From Desmonostoc muscorum LEGE 12446 (lineage in GTDB: Bacteria; Cyanobacteriota; Cyanobacteriia; Cyanobacteriales; Nostocaceae), in assembly GCF_015207005.2 (NCBI RefSeq), contig NZ_JADEXS020000001.1, positions 1,736,001 to 1,800,000 of the forward strand: a stretch of DNA of 64,000 nt. Reading direction: 5' to 3'. Below, one piece after another: positions 9,362 through 19,191 of this stretch. Position numbers and translations under genes: made by a program. The notes below the pieces were generated by a model. It ran no database searches, was not told the origin of the DNA, and saw only the letters and a list, made by a program, of their open reading frames with translations. Numbering within the stretch: the first letter of the stretch is position 1; the number at the start of each line of letters is the position of its first letter.

Positions 9362-9539
9362 AACTATGTGAATAATTATTGTTGCGATCGCGCAGTAGAC
9401 GTGGTTTGCTAAGACCTCTGCTGTCAATTGACGAATATGATTGGTTAGGCAATTTTTACGCAATTTAGTGCTGACTTTCTAGGCCATTATTTATTGGCAT
9501 AGAAATATTTAATCAAACATGAAAAGGTACACACAGGGC

Positions 9540-10616
9540 ATGACACAAAAACGAGCATTGATCACTGGGATTACAGGTCAAGACGGTTCATACTTGAGCG
9601 AATTTCTTCTAGAGCAAGGTTATGAAGTTCATGGGATTATTCGGCGTACTTCTACCTTCAATACTGACCGTATCGATCACATTTATGAAGACCCCCACAA
9701 ACAAGGAGTCAGACTATTTCTTCACTACGGTGATTTGACAGACGGGACAACACTAAGACGCATTCTCGAAGAAGTCGAACCAACAGAAATTTACAACTTA
9801 GGCGCTCAATCTCATGTGAGAGTCAGCTTCGATTCCCCAGAATATACAGTTGACGCAGTGGGCATGGGAACACTGCGCTTACTAGAAGCCATTCGTGATT
9901 ATCAACGACGCACAGGTATTCAGGTACGCTTTTATCAAGCCGGTTCCTCAGAAATGTATGGTTTGGTTCAAGCGGTACCCCAAAGTGAAACGACACCCTT
10001 TTACCCCCGTAGTCCCTATGCTTGTGCCAAAGTTTACGCCCATTGGCAAACAGTGAATTACCGTGAGTCTTACGGGATGTTTGCTTCTAATGGCATACTT
10101 TTTAATCACGAATCACCCCGTCGTGGGGAAACCTTTGTTACCCGAAAAATTACCAGAGCTGTAGCGAGAATTGTTGCTGGGAAACAGGAAAAACTGTATA
10201 TGGGTAATCTGGATGCCAAGCGAGATTGGGGTTATGCCAAAGATTACGTCCGAGCAATGTGGCTGATTTTGCAGCAAGAACAGCCAGATGATTATGTAGT
10301 AGCGACAGGAGAAACTCACTCAGTCAGAGAATTTTTAGAGTTAGCCTTTAGTCATGTAAATCTAAATTGGCAAGATTATGTGGATTTTGATGAGCGTTAT
10401 CTGCGTCCAACAGAAGTAGATTTGCTAATTGGTGATCCCAGTAAAGCCAAGGCAAAGCTGGGCTGGCAACCTTCTGTTACTTTTCCAGAACTCGTAGCCT
10501 TAATGGTAGAAACGGACTTGCAAGCCTTAGGTCACACCTCACCTAATGGCAATGGTTTATCCTTGCCATCGGATATTGCTACTATTCGTCAAGAACTAGG
10601 CGTTCTCCACTTCTGA
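9540..10616 (+). CDS. gmd: GDP-mannose 4,6-dehydratase
   Basis: From the ATG at 9540 ([19 protein letters not shown]) the protein is 358 residues. The NAD(P)-binding [10 protein letters not shown], the SSEMYG segment, the [12 protein letters not shown] catalytic Tyr-x3-Lys, and [16 protein letters not shown] are canonical for Gmd, which converts GDP-mannose to GDP-4-keto-6-deoxymannose. An in-frame ATG at 9519 would add seven residues (MKRYTQG), so the start is slightly uncertain. fcl follows 32 bp later, giving the two-step route to GDP-L-fucose. Confidence 0.95.
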   Translation: MTQKRALITGITGQDGSYLSEFLLEQGYEVHGIIRRTSTFNTDRIDHIYEDPHKQGVRLFLHYGDLTDGTTLRRILEEVEPTEIYNLGAQSHVRVSFDSPEYTVDAVGMGTLRLLEAIRDYQRRTGIQVRFYQAGSSEMYGLVQAVPQSETTPFYPRSPYACAKVYAHWQTVNYRESYGMFASNGILFNHESPRRGETFVTRKITRAVARIVAGKQEKLYMGNLDAKRDWGYAKDYVRAMWLILQQEQPDDYVVATGETHSVREFLELAFSHVNLNWQDYVDFDERYLRPTEVDLLIGDPSKAKAKLGWQPSVTFPELVALMVETDLQALGHTSPNGNGLSLPSDIATIRQELGVLHF

Positions 10617-10648
10617 ATTAAATCTCGTCAAGGATAAACAGTTAAGAT

Positions 10649-11593
10649 ATGACTGCTTTAGAACTAAAAAATAAAAGAATTCTCGTCACTGGTGGGGCAG
10701 GGTTTTTAGGTCGTCAGGTGATAGAACAGCTTTGCAAAGTTGGGGCTGACAAAACCAAGATAAGTGTCCCGCGATCGCGCGAATTGGATTTGCGTGTGTG
10801 GGAGAATTGTCAAAGAGCAGTCGAATACCAAGACATTGTTATCCACTTAGCCGCTCATGTGGGGGGTATTGGACTCAACCGCGAAAAACCCGCAGAGTTA
10901 TTCTACGATAACTTGATCATGGGTACTCAATTAATCCATGCAGCTTATCAAGCTGGAGTCGAAAAATTTGTCTGTGTAGGGACAATCTGTGCCTACCCTA
11001 AATTCACCCCAGTACCATTTAAAGAAGATAACCTGTGGGATGGTTATCCGGAAGAAACCAACGCCCCTTATGGAGTTGCCAAGAAAGCTCTTTTAGTTCA
11101 ATTGCAGTCGTATCGCCAGCAGTATGGCTTGAATGGCATTTACCTGTTGCCAGTAAATTTATATGGGCCAGAAGATAACTTCGATTCTCGAAGTTCTCAT
11201 GTGATCCCCGCATTAATTCGCAAAGTTCATGAAGCTCAAATTAGGGGAGACAAACAACTCCCTGTTTGGGGTGATGGAAGTCCTACCCGCGAATTTCTCT
11301 ACTCTGAAGATGCAGCGTTGGGAATTGTTATGGGAACTCAATTCTACAATGACTCTGAACCGGTAAACCTGGGAACTGGTTATGAAATTTCTATCCTTGA
11401 TTTAGTTACTCTCATTTGTGAATTAATGGAGTTTGAAGGTGAAATCGTTTGGGAAACAGATAAACCCAACGGTCAACCCCGTCGCTGTTTAGATACAGAA
11501 CGGGCGAAGCAAGCGTTTAATTTCACTGCCCAAGTAGACTTTAAGCAGGGATTGAAAAATACTATTGATTGGTATCGGCAAAACGCTGTTTAG
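10649..11593 (+). CDS. fcl: GDP-L-fucose synthase
   Basis: The 314-residue SDR-type epimerase/reductase has [12 protein letters not shown] at the N-terminus, [20 protein letters not shown] (Tyr-x3-Lys) and [10 protein letters not shown], all typical of Fcl/WcaG. It turns the Gmd product into GDP-L-fucose with NADPH. The direct pairing with gmd makes fucose (or a related 6-deoxyhexose) a likely part of the polysaccharide. Confidence 0.94.
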   Translation: MTALELKNKRILVTGGAGFLGRQVIEQLCKVGADKTKISVPRSRELDLRVWENCQRAVEYQDIVIHLAAHVGGIGLNREKPAELFYDNLIMGTQLIHAAYQAGVEKFVCVGTICAYPKFTPVPFKEDNLWDGYPEETNAPYGVAKKALLVQLQSYRQQYGLNGIYLLPVNLYGPEDNFDSRSSHVIPALIRKVHEAQIRGDKQLPVWGDGSPTREFLYSEDAALGIVMGTQFYNDSEPVNLGTGYEISILDLVTLICELMEFEGEIVWETDKPNGQPRRCLDTERAKQAFNFTAQVDFKQGLKNTIDWYRQNAV

Positions 11594-11757
11594 CCCATAC
11601 AACATCGGTTTGGGGTGTAGGGGTGTAAAAGTTTAAGGATTCTTACTTATCATCTGCTTTGTCCACCTCTGCACCTTGCTCTGAAATTTTTGTCAATCAC
11701 ATATCACACCACGATTTATTTTGTCATCGGCATTTTATAAAATCAGCTCTGAATTTG

Positions 11758-12966
11758 ATGAAAATTCTCAATCTGACAACTGCAATTCCCAGTAAATATG
11801 GCACAGGAGCAGATATCGCATCCCAGCATTTTATTAATGCTATGAAAAAGTTGGGACATGCGGTTTCTGTTGTCGGCTATCAACGTTGGGACGATTCTCA
11901 TCCTGATAATTACGATCAAAATACGATCGCTGTTGGAAAACGTCACATTGAAACGAAAGCGGCAGGTTATCATCCACTGATTTGGGGTGCGATCGCTCTT
12001 TTTCAGCAATTACCTTATACATCTGCTAAGTATTATTCAAATCGCTATGTTAAAACTGTTAAGTCATTATTATCTAAACATAGCTATGATGCGATCATTC
12101 TAGAACATTCATCGCAACTTTACTGGCTGAAATCTGCCATTGGGGATCGCGCCAAGGTAGCAATTTTAGCCCATAACTTAGAACATGAAATTTATCTCGA
12201 ACGACTCAAGGATGCCTCAAATCCTTTGGCAAAGTGGGTATATCAGCGAGAAGCACAATTGGTCAAGCAGATTGAAGATGAACTTGCTGTTACCAGCCAG
12301 GAAATTTGGACTTTAACAGAGCATGATGCCGATTATTTCATGAAATTAGGCAAAAAAGAGGCAGTGCGGATATTTGAATTACCCGCCACTGTTACAGAGC
12401 CAGTCGATCCAACTCATCCGAAAACGTGCGATGTTAGCATGATTGGTAGCTGGATCTGGAAACCAAATGCTGATGGATTACGTTACTTCTTTGACCAGAT
12501 TTATCCTCGTCTACCATCCCACTTATCAATTCGAGTTGCTGGGCGGGGTGCAGAGTGGTTAAGCGGTAAGTATAGCAATGTGGAGTACTTAGGTTTTGTG
12601 CCAGATGCTCAGGAATTTCTTGCTCAGGCCAGAGTGGTTGCCATTCCCTCAATTCGAGGCGGGGGCATTCAACTCAAAAGCCTGGAAGCAATTGGACTAG
12701 GTTTACGAGTTGTAGCAACGCCCTTTGCTCTGCGCGGGATCGTCGCACCACCGACCACTGTACGATTAGCCGAATCACCAGAGCAATTTGCTGACTCTTT
12801 ACAGAGTGCGATCGCTGACTCTATCACACCCAGCGATTTAGAATCTGTCAAAGTCTGGGTTCAAAATCGCCACAGCCAATTTTTACACAGCGTGGACACT
12901 GGATTAAAGAGTCTAATTAATCAGAATAAAGGAATATTGACCAGGATTGAAGAAATATGCAGCTAA
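11758..12966 (+). CDS. Glycosyltransferase, GT4-like (GT-B fold)
   Basis: The start is placed at the ATG at 11758 (MKILNLTTAIPSKYGTGADI), the usual GT-B N-terminus; a TTG 99 bases upstream adds only atypical residues. The C-terminal half has the nucleotide-sugar domain with SWIWKPNADGLRYF, VAGRGAEW, YLGFVPD and AIPSIRGGGIQLKSLEAIGLG, which are retaining GT4-type donor-site motifs. The next gene starts 10 bp before its end, suggesting translational coupling. Sugar and acceptor are unknown. Confidence 0.87.
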   Translation: MKILNLTTAIPSKYGTGADIASQHFINAMKKLGHAVSVVGYQRWDDSHPDNYDQNTIAVGKRHIETKAAGYHPLIWGAIALFQQLPYTSAKYYSNRYVKTVKSLLSKHSYDAIILEHSSQLYWLKSAIGDRAKVAILAHNLEHEIYLERLKDASNPLAKWVYQREAQLVKQIEDELAVTSQEIWTLTEHDADYFMKLGKKEAVRIFELPATVTEPVDPTHPKTCDVSMIGSWIWKPNADGLRYFFDQIYPRLPSHLSIRVAGRGAEWLSGKYSNVEYLGFVPDAQEFLAQARVVAIPSIRGGGIQLKSLEAIGLGLRVVATPFALRGIVAPPTTVRLAESPEQFADSLQSAIADSITPSDLESVKVWVQNRHSQFLHSVDTGLKSLINQNKGILTRIEEICS

Positions 12967-13865
12967 CAACCATTGCTGTCCTGCTTACCTGCTACAACCG
13001 GCGCGAAAAAACTTTGCAATGCTTGCAAGCTCTATCCCAACAAAGCCTGACCACAGAAATCCAACTCAAAACCTACCTAGTCGATGATGGCAGCACCGAT
13101 GGGACGACAGAGGCAATACAGCAGAAATATCCTAACGTTCATTTGATTCGAGGAACTGGAAGTCTGTTCTGGAATGGGGGGATGCGTTCTGCCTTTGCAG
13201 CTGCCCAACTAGAAGATCCAGACTATTACCTCTGGTTAAATGACGACACGGTTCTTTACCCCCATGCCCTCAAGACCTTGCTCGGCGTTTGGACTCAACT
13301 TGCTAGTCAGGGACAGGAGGAAGCGATCGTCGTTGGCTCCACCCTCGATCCAGAAACCGGAATACCTAGCTATGGAGGGCTAATGCAAACCTACTGGTGG
13401 CATCCCCTGAAGTTTCACCACGTCCATCCTGACCCAGACCAACCGCGCCATTGTGATACTTTGCATGGAAACTGCGTACTGGTTCCTCGCGCAGTTGCAG
13501 CCCTTGTAGGAAACTTGAATCCAAAATACACCCATGATTTAGGTGATTACGATTATGGACTCAAGGCACGTCGCCAAGGTTGCTCTGTCTATATGACACC
13601 AGGTTACTTAGGAACTTGTTCTGCCAATCCACCCAGTAGTCGGATGGCCAACACAGAACTGGCTCAAGCTAACTGGAATCAAGTCGATCGCCCCAAAGGG
13701 CTGCCATTGAACGATGTCACTCTACATTCATTTCATGAGTGGAAAGTATTCTGCCGTGAAAATGGCGGAATTTTTTGGTTTTTCTATTGGTTATTACCCT
13801 ACCGTAGATTGCTCTGGTTAATGCTAAGCAAGCGGCTTTCCTATGGAATACCTCTTCGTTCATAG
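12957..13865 (+). CDS. Glycosyltransferase family 2
   Basis: The 302-residue GT-A enzyme has VLLTCYNRREKTLQCL, the VDDGSTDGTTEAI nucleotide-binding motif, and LNDDTVLYP containing the metal-binding Asp-Asp. GNCVLVPRAVAALVG and DLGDYDYGLKARRQG follow, a pattern found in rhamnosyl- and galactofuranosyl-type GT2 enzymes. It overlaps the upstream glycosyltransferase by 10 bp. After it there is a 240-bp gap without a visible gene before the kinase gene, so a new transcript could begin there. Confidence 0.87.
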   Translation: MQLTTIAVLLTCYNRREKTLQCLQALSQQSLTTEIQLKTYLVDDGSTDGTTEAIQQKYPNVHLIRGTGSLFWNGGMRSAFAAAQLEDPDYYLWLNDDTVLYPHALKTLLGVWTQLASQGQEEAIVVGSTLDPETGIPSYGGLMQTYWWHPLKFHHVHPDPDQPRHCDTLHGNCVLVPRAVAALVGNLNPKYTHDLGDYDYGLKARRQGCSVYMTPGYLGTCSANPPSSRMANTELAQANWNQVDRPKGLPLNDVTLHSFHEWKVFCRENGGIFWFFYWLLPYRRLLWLMLSKRLSYGIPLRS

Positions 13866-14105
13866 GTGATAGGCACCTTTGTAAATAGCTGCTCTAAAAG
13901 ATATGCCATCACATCAATCTATCAATCCAGAATAAAGATATTATTGCCGTTGGGCGATTGATCGCGCATCATACAACTTAGAGATAGCCCAAGTCAGTTT
14001 TAGTTCCAATCAGTATTTTGTGTGGTTCAACATTTTGAGGCTTTTTAGGCACTGCTCATGGACGGTTATCACTGTTATCTGCACTTGATTTGATTTTAAA
14101 CCGAG

Positions 14106-16289
14106 ATGAATAGACAGCCAAATTCTTTCCCAAGACTGACCGAAACCAACGGTAAATCACCCTATTCTCCATTCCAAAATCCTGCTTCCACTAGCACCGA
14201 AGAGGAAAAGTGGGATCTCGCTTGGCTGGGAGCTATTATCCGTCGCCGGGGGCTATTGATGGTACAGGTGGCATTGGGAACGACCCTACTAGGTGGAGGG
14301 CTGCTATTTCTGATGACAAAATCAACCAGCCCTCGATATGCGGGTCAGTTTCAACTCCTAGTCGAACCAGTCACAGCGGAAGAACAACTAGCACGTTCTT
14401 CTACCCGTGCCCAGGGTTCAGATGTTGACGTACAACGAATTAATATTGAACAGTCCAGCCTGGATTACGAGTCACAAATTCGGATTTTGCAAAGTCCTAC
14501 CCTGCTGTATCCTGTGGTTAGCGAAGTGCGCCAACGATATCCAGACACGAGCTATGAAACCTTAGTCAAGAACTTAAACATCGCCCGAATTACAACCCTG
14601 TCATTAGACAAGAAAGAACAGGGTACGAAACTGATTGAAGTTCGCTACGAAGATAACAACCCGGAGAAAGTAAAATTTATCCTCGATCGCCTTTCCCAGA
14701 CTTATTTGAAATACAGCCTCCAGGAACGACAATCCAAAATTCAACGCGGCCTGCAATTTATAGACAGCCAGCTTCCCCCACTGCGCCAACGGGTCGATTC
14801 CTTACAACAACAAATTCAAGCTCTGAGCCAACGTTACAATATTGCCGATCCCGAACAACAGGGTAAGCAGTTGATTGCAACTACTGGCAAATTGAATGAG
14901 GCCGAGGCTGAAAACCAGACCCAGGTTGCAGAAGCAGAAGCCAAACGAAATTCCCTGGTGCGACAATTAAATAATGCCAACCTCCAGTCTGTTTTAGCCA
15001 ATACAACCTATTACCAGGCCTTGTTAAATCAGTACCAGCAACTTGAGGGTCTGATTGCCGTAGAATCAGCCAGACTCCAACCAGAAAATCCGACGATGCA
15101 GGATCTACTACAGAAACGACGAAATCTCAAAAGCCTCTTGAATCAGGAAGCAAACCTGGTTATAAAAACGACCACCGATTCTATTACCGTAGCACAGGCC
15201 CGTCGTCAGGCAATAAACCAGGCGCAGGCTCAAGTGAATCAGAAAATTCAACAGTTATCTGCGATCGCCCGCCAGTACAAAGATTTGCAGAGCAAGCTGG
15301 CACTTGCAAGCGATAGTTTCAATAAGTTTGCAAGCCGCCGGGAAGCCTTGCAAATTGACGCTGCCCAGCAGGAAATTCCCTGGGAACTAACCATTCCTCC
15401 ACGATTAGAACTTGATGAATCAGGTCAAGCCATTCAAGTCAATAACATCAGTAAGGTTCGTTTTCTGGCATTAATTGCTGTACTGGCAGTATTGCTGGGC
15501 GTGGGCGTAGGTTTTCTAATCGAGACAATGCAGGATTTGCTGCACACCAAAGAAGAAGTCAAACAAGCAATAAAGTTGCCCTTGCTGGGAGCAATTCCCC
15601 ATAACCATTCCCAGCTTCCAGTGCTTTCAGACCCTGTGACACAAGCGTTTCAATCGCTCTCTAAAAATTTACGCCTATTGAGTAAAACCTACAGTCCAAT
15701 CCGTTCTCTCATGATTACCTCCCCAGAAGTGGGGGATGGCAAATCGACAATCGCCGTGCATCTGGCAATGACAGCAGCAGCAATGGGACAAAGGGTTTTA
15801 CTTGTTGATGCGGATCTTCGCCATCCCAAAATTCACGAGCTACTGGGATTGTCCAATCACCAGGGGTTGAGTCATCTGCTGGAGAACTCTCAGGATATTC
15901 AAAGCGTACTCCAATCATCTTCCGCTAGTGCCAACTTGATGGTTTTGACTGCCGGAGAACCTTCCCTCGACCCAGTAGAGCTTTTCACTAATAATCGAGT
16001 CGAGGTTCTGTTTCAAAAACTCCAGGCAATGTTTGATCTGCTGATTGTGGATACGCCCCCCCTGCTTGGATCGGCGGATACTGGGTTAGTGGCGGCTCAC
16101 TGTGATAGTTTAGCTGTAGTAGTTCGCTTAGGCAAAACCAGCCGTCAATCTGTTTTGGCAGCTCTAGAGGAATTGAAATTTTCATCCATATCAGTGTTAG
16201 GGGTGATTACTAACGATGGACGCGAAACATTATCCTTGCCTCAGGGTTATTACGGTGTTACTGACAAGCCGAAAATCAAAAAAAGATGA
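14106..16289 (+). CDS. Wzc-like polysaccharide co-polymerase / BY-type tyrosine kinase
   Basis: The 727-residue protein fuses a Wzz domain to a cytoplasmic bacterial tyrosine kinase. TM1 is at about residues 52-73, followed by a long periplasmic coiled-coil region rich in Gln (about 200-420), then TM2 at about 452-474. The kinase has Walker A SPEVGDGKST near 540, Walker A' VLLVDADLRHP near 565, and Walker B LLIVDTPP near 648. It would control chain length and export of the polysaccharide. The C-terminal tail is short, with only a Tyr-Tyr pair (GYYGV), not the tyrosine-rich cluster of classic Wzc. Confidence 0.93.
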   Translation: MNRQPNSFPRLTETNGKSPYSPFQNPASTSTEEEKWDLAWLGAIIRRRGLLMVQVALGTTLLGGGLLFLMTKSTSPRYAGQFQLLVEPVTAEEQLARSSTRAQGSDVDVQRINIEQSSLDYESQIRILQSPTLLYPVVSEVRQRYPDTSYETLVKNLNIARITTLSLDKKEQGTKLIEVRYEDNNPEKVKFILDRLSQTYLKYSLQERQSKIQRGLQFIDSQLPPLRQRVDSLQQQIQALSQRYNIADPEQQGKQLIATTGKLNEAEAENQTQVAEAEAKRNSLVRQLNNANLQSVLANTTYYQALLNQYQQLEGLIAVESARLQPENPTMQDLLQKRRNLKSLLNQEANLVIKTTTDSITVAQARRQAINQAQAQVNQKIQQLSAIARQYKDLQSKLALASDSFNKFASRREALQIDAAQQEIPWELTIPPRLELDESGQAIQVNNISKVRFLALIAVLAVLLGVGVGFLIETMQDLLHTKEEVKQAIKLPLLGAIPHNHSQLPVLSDPVTQAFQSLSKNLRLLSKTYSPIRSLMITSPEVGDGKSTIAVHLAMTAAAMGQRVLLVDADLRHPKIHELLGLSNHQGLSHLLENSQDIQSVLQSSSASANLMVLTAGEPSLDPVELFTNNRVEVLFQKLQAMFDLLIVDTPPLLGSADTGLVAAHCDSLAVVVRLGKTSRQSVLAALEELKFSSISVLGVITNDGRETLSLPQGYYGVTDKPKIKKR

Positions 16290-16376
16290 GAACAGCTTTA
16301 ACTGTCACGCTAGATATAAAAAGTCATATCCAAAGTTGTTGGATCGATATAGAGCATCAAAACAGGTTTTAGAACT

Positions 16377-17702
16377 ATGAGAAGTCTGATTCTACATCCA
16401 ATAGTTCTGCCTCTTCTTATTCTTGTTTTTATAATATATTTCTTGTTAATTATACGCTATGTACACAACAAGCAAGTTGCCAAAGTTTTAGAAGAAATCA
16501 CTATTGTTGTATTGTTAATAATACTACTCAAACCAATTGTACCTCCCCTTACCTATCTCCAATTTGATGCCCTAGCGGGTGATGATAAAAGCTTTGCTTC
16601 ACTGATACTTCAAATAAGTTGTTATGCTTTCTTTGTGATTTTACAGCCAAAGCTATTCAGCAACTTTCTTAATAGTTTTTCTTTGCTTTTTGTAGATCCA
16701 TTTATAGGTATATTGCTGGTACTTGCGTTGCTCTCTGCACTCTGGTCAGAGACTCCTCTATTATCACTAAAATTCAGCGTGGTTCAGTTTATAGTTAGTT
16801 GGCTGGCTGCCCACCTGGTACGTAAATATGATTGGCAGGATATTTGCAAGTATTTATGCTGGATGTGCTTGATTTCAGGTTTGTTAAGTGCATTTGTGGC
16901 AGTAGCAATCCCTTCAATGGGGATAAACGAAAAGGGATGGCTGGGTATTTTCCCATTTCCCATCAAACTAGGGACTTGTATGGCATTAAGTATAGCTCTA
17001 TGGTCAATTCAACCAATGAATTCACTTTGGAGCCGTGTAGTTGCGATCGGCACAATTATGCTATCTTCATTGCTGCTGATACTTTCTAATTCTAGCCAAG
17101 CTCTTTTCACTCTTATTACCCTCCTCATCTTCCTGGGGATACTGACGATTGTGCGGCAGTTTTCTCCCCGACAGGTATCAGTCATTATCATACTTCTGAT
17201 TTTTTTTATTCTTGCAAGTTATGTGATCGTTAGTTCCAACCTGGAAACAATTTTCGGTGCCTTTGGTAAAGATATGACTTTAACAGGGCGAACAGAATTC
17301 TGGCCACAAATGCTTGCTTCTTTAGAAAAGCGACCAATTCTCGGTTATGGTGTACAGGGCTTCTGGCAAAGTTGGCGTGGTGAAGCAAATCCAGCAGGAC
17401 ACATTCTTAATTCTGGTGGTTTTGTACCTCCTAATGGGCATAATGGCTTCCTGGATTTAGCTATGGAGTTAGGTTGGTTGGGACTGATTATATTCTCGCT
17501 CTCACTTGCGCTAAATCTTGTCAGAGCAGCTGCATTGTGGAAACGCTCGAATTTTCTGGAAGCGGCTCTTCCCTTAATGCTCCTAGTCTACATAGTAATG
17601 GCAAATATTTCAGAAACCCAGCTATTTCTTAGCTACTATATATGGTTTTGCTATGTTTTAGTTGCTGTTAGACTTAATATTCCAGTCAACAAAATGACAT
17701 AA
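16377..17702 (+). CDS. O-antigen polymerase/ligase-like membrane protein (Wzy/WaaL type)
   Basis: The 441-residue protein has about ten to twelve hydrophobic segments and a large loop with LTGRTEFWPQMLASLEKRPILGYGVQGFW and NGHNGFLDLAMELGWLG. This is the signature region of the Wzy/WaaL family (conserved Arg, His and GHNGFLD). In this setting it most likely polymerises repeat units at the periplasmic side, working with the flippase that follows. Ligase function cannot be excluded from sequence. Confidence 0.88.
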   Translation: MRSLILHPIVLPLLILVFIIYFLLIIRYVHNKQVAKVLEEITIVVLLIILLKPIVPPLTYLQFDALAGDDKSFASLILQISCYAFFVILQPKLFSNFLNSFSLLFVDPFIGILLVLALLSALWSETPLLSLKFSVVQFIVSWLAAHLVRKYDWQDICKYLCWMCLISGLLSAFVAVAIPSMGINEKGWLGIFPFPIKLGTCMALSIALWSIQPMNSLWSRVVAIGTIMLSSLLLILSNSSQALFTLITLLIFLGILTIVRQFSPRQVSVIIILLIFFILASYVIVSSNLETIFGAFGKDMTLTGRTEFWPQMLASLEKRPILGYGVQGFWQSWRGEANPAGHILNSGGFVPPNGHNGFLDLAMELGWLGLIIFSLSLALNLVRAAALWKRSNFLEAALPLMLLVYIVMANISETQLFLSYYIWFCYVLVAVRLNIPVNKMT

Positions 17703-17764
17703 AGCAAGACATTAATTTATACTCAATCCTCAATAGACTATCTTCTTATAAACTTGGGAGTTTG

Positions 17765-19102
17765 ATGTTTACTAAAATCACCAAAATTCAAAATAATTTC
17801 AACTCAAATCTGCGTCGGATCATTGCTAACATATCTTGGTTGATGGCTGATAACATCCTACGTATGGGTATTGGTTTGATTGTGGGAGTTTGGGTTGCTC
17901 GCTACTTAGGTCCTCAACAATTTGGCTTGCTTAACTACTCAATGGCTTTTGTCGGCTTATTTAGTGTTGTTGCTAAATTAGGGCTTGACAGTATTGCTAT
18001 TCGTGATCTTGTGAGAAATAGTGCTGGTGAAAAAGAGATTTTAGGTACAACATTTAGCCTGAAGTTCGTAGGAGGGGTGATCTCCTTTCTACTTGCAATA
18101 GGTATCCTTTTTTTAATAGGAACTGATGATCCACAGAGCTTATGGATCACGGGAATTATTAGTCTTAGCTTGATTTTTCAGATATTTGATGTTATTGATT
18201 TTTGGTTTCAATCCCAAGTTCAGTCAAAGTACGTTGTTTACGCTAAGAATGGTGCATATATTTTAGCTAACGCTGTTAAAATTTTATTAATTCAAGCAAA
18301 AGCACCGTTGATTTTTTTTGCTGTCATAACTTTGGGAGAAGTTGCTTTCAGTGCCATTGGTTTAATCATTGTTTACCGTCTAACTGGATATGTCTTTAAG
18401 ACCTGGAAGTTTAACTTTTCTTTAGCAAAAAATTTATTAAAGGAGAGTTGGCCTAATATCATGGCTGGCTTTTCCATCGCAATTTATATGCGAGTTGACC
18501 AGTTGATGTTGGGTAATATGGTGGGGAATGAAGCAGTAGGGATTTATTCAGTGGGTGTGCGGCTTGCAGAACTTTGGTATTTTGTCCCTCTTGCAATTTC
18601 ATCTTCTCTGAATCCTGCAATTATTCAGTCGAAGCAAGATGGTGAAGAAAATTATTACCGTCGGATTCAAAAAGCTTTAAATATTGTAGTGGTATTAGCA
18701 TATGCAGTTGGCATTGGGACAATGTTTTTTGCGAAACCAGCTATTACACTGCTATATGGGACTAAGTATATTGATGCAAGCTCAACATTAACAATTTATG
18801 TGTGGGCAGGCGTTTTTGTATCGTTAGGACTGATTAGAGGGATCTGGATTACGATTGAGGGCATGATGCGGTTTGGGTTCATAACAACTTTGCTAGGTGC
18901 TGGTATGAATATTTTGCTCAATTTCTTACTGATACCACGTTATTCAGGAACAGGAGCAGCCATTGCAACAGTGATTTCCTATGGTTTTTCTGACTACTTA
19001 ATTCTTTTAATTTACCCACCCAGCCGCAAAATTGGTTTGGCCATGACAAAAGCGTTGGCACTTGACTTGATAATTAGTACTCTTTGGCGTAAAACTAAGT
19101 AG
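17765..19102 (+). CDS. Polysaccharide flippase (Wzx/RfbX-like, MATE superfamily)
   Basis: The product has about 12-14 membrane segments and the typical opening NISWLMADNILRMGIGLIVGVWVARYLGPQQFGLLNYSMAFVG in abbreviated family form (WLMADN, ARYLGPQQFG). IAIRDLVRNSAG and YGTKYIDAS also match O-antigen flippases. It would move the lipid-linked repeat unit across the plasma membrane. The ATG at 17765 is preferred over the TTG just before it. It comes 62 bp after the Wzy-like gene. Confidence 0.9.
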   Translation: MFTKITKIQNNFNSNLRRIIANISWLMADNILRMGIGLIVGVWVARYLGPQQFGLLNYSMAFVGLFSVVAKLGLDSIAIRDLVRNSAGEKEILGTTFSLKFVGGVISFLLAIGILFLIGTDDPQSLWITGIISLSLIFQIFDVIDFWFQSQVQSKYVVYAKNGAYILANAVKILLIQAKAPLIFFAVITLGEVAFSAIGLIIVYRLTGYVFKTWKFNFSLAKNLLKESWPNIMAGFSIAIYMRVDQLMLGNMVGNEAVGIYSVGVRLAELWYFVPLAISSSLNPAIIQSKQDGEENYYRRIQKALNIVVVLAYAVGIGTMFFAKPAITLLYGTKYIDASSTLTIYVWAGVFVSLGLIRGIWITIEGMMRFGFITTLLGAGMNILLNFLLIPRYSGTGAAIATVISYGFSDYLILLIYPPSRKIGLAMTKALALDLIISTLWRKTK

Positions 19103-19191
19103 TGATCTATCCGTGAGAGGTGAATCTTCTATTGTTCTATGTAATACAGTGTATTTAGGAAAACCGTGAATTATTTGAAAAAAGTTCTAAT

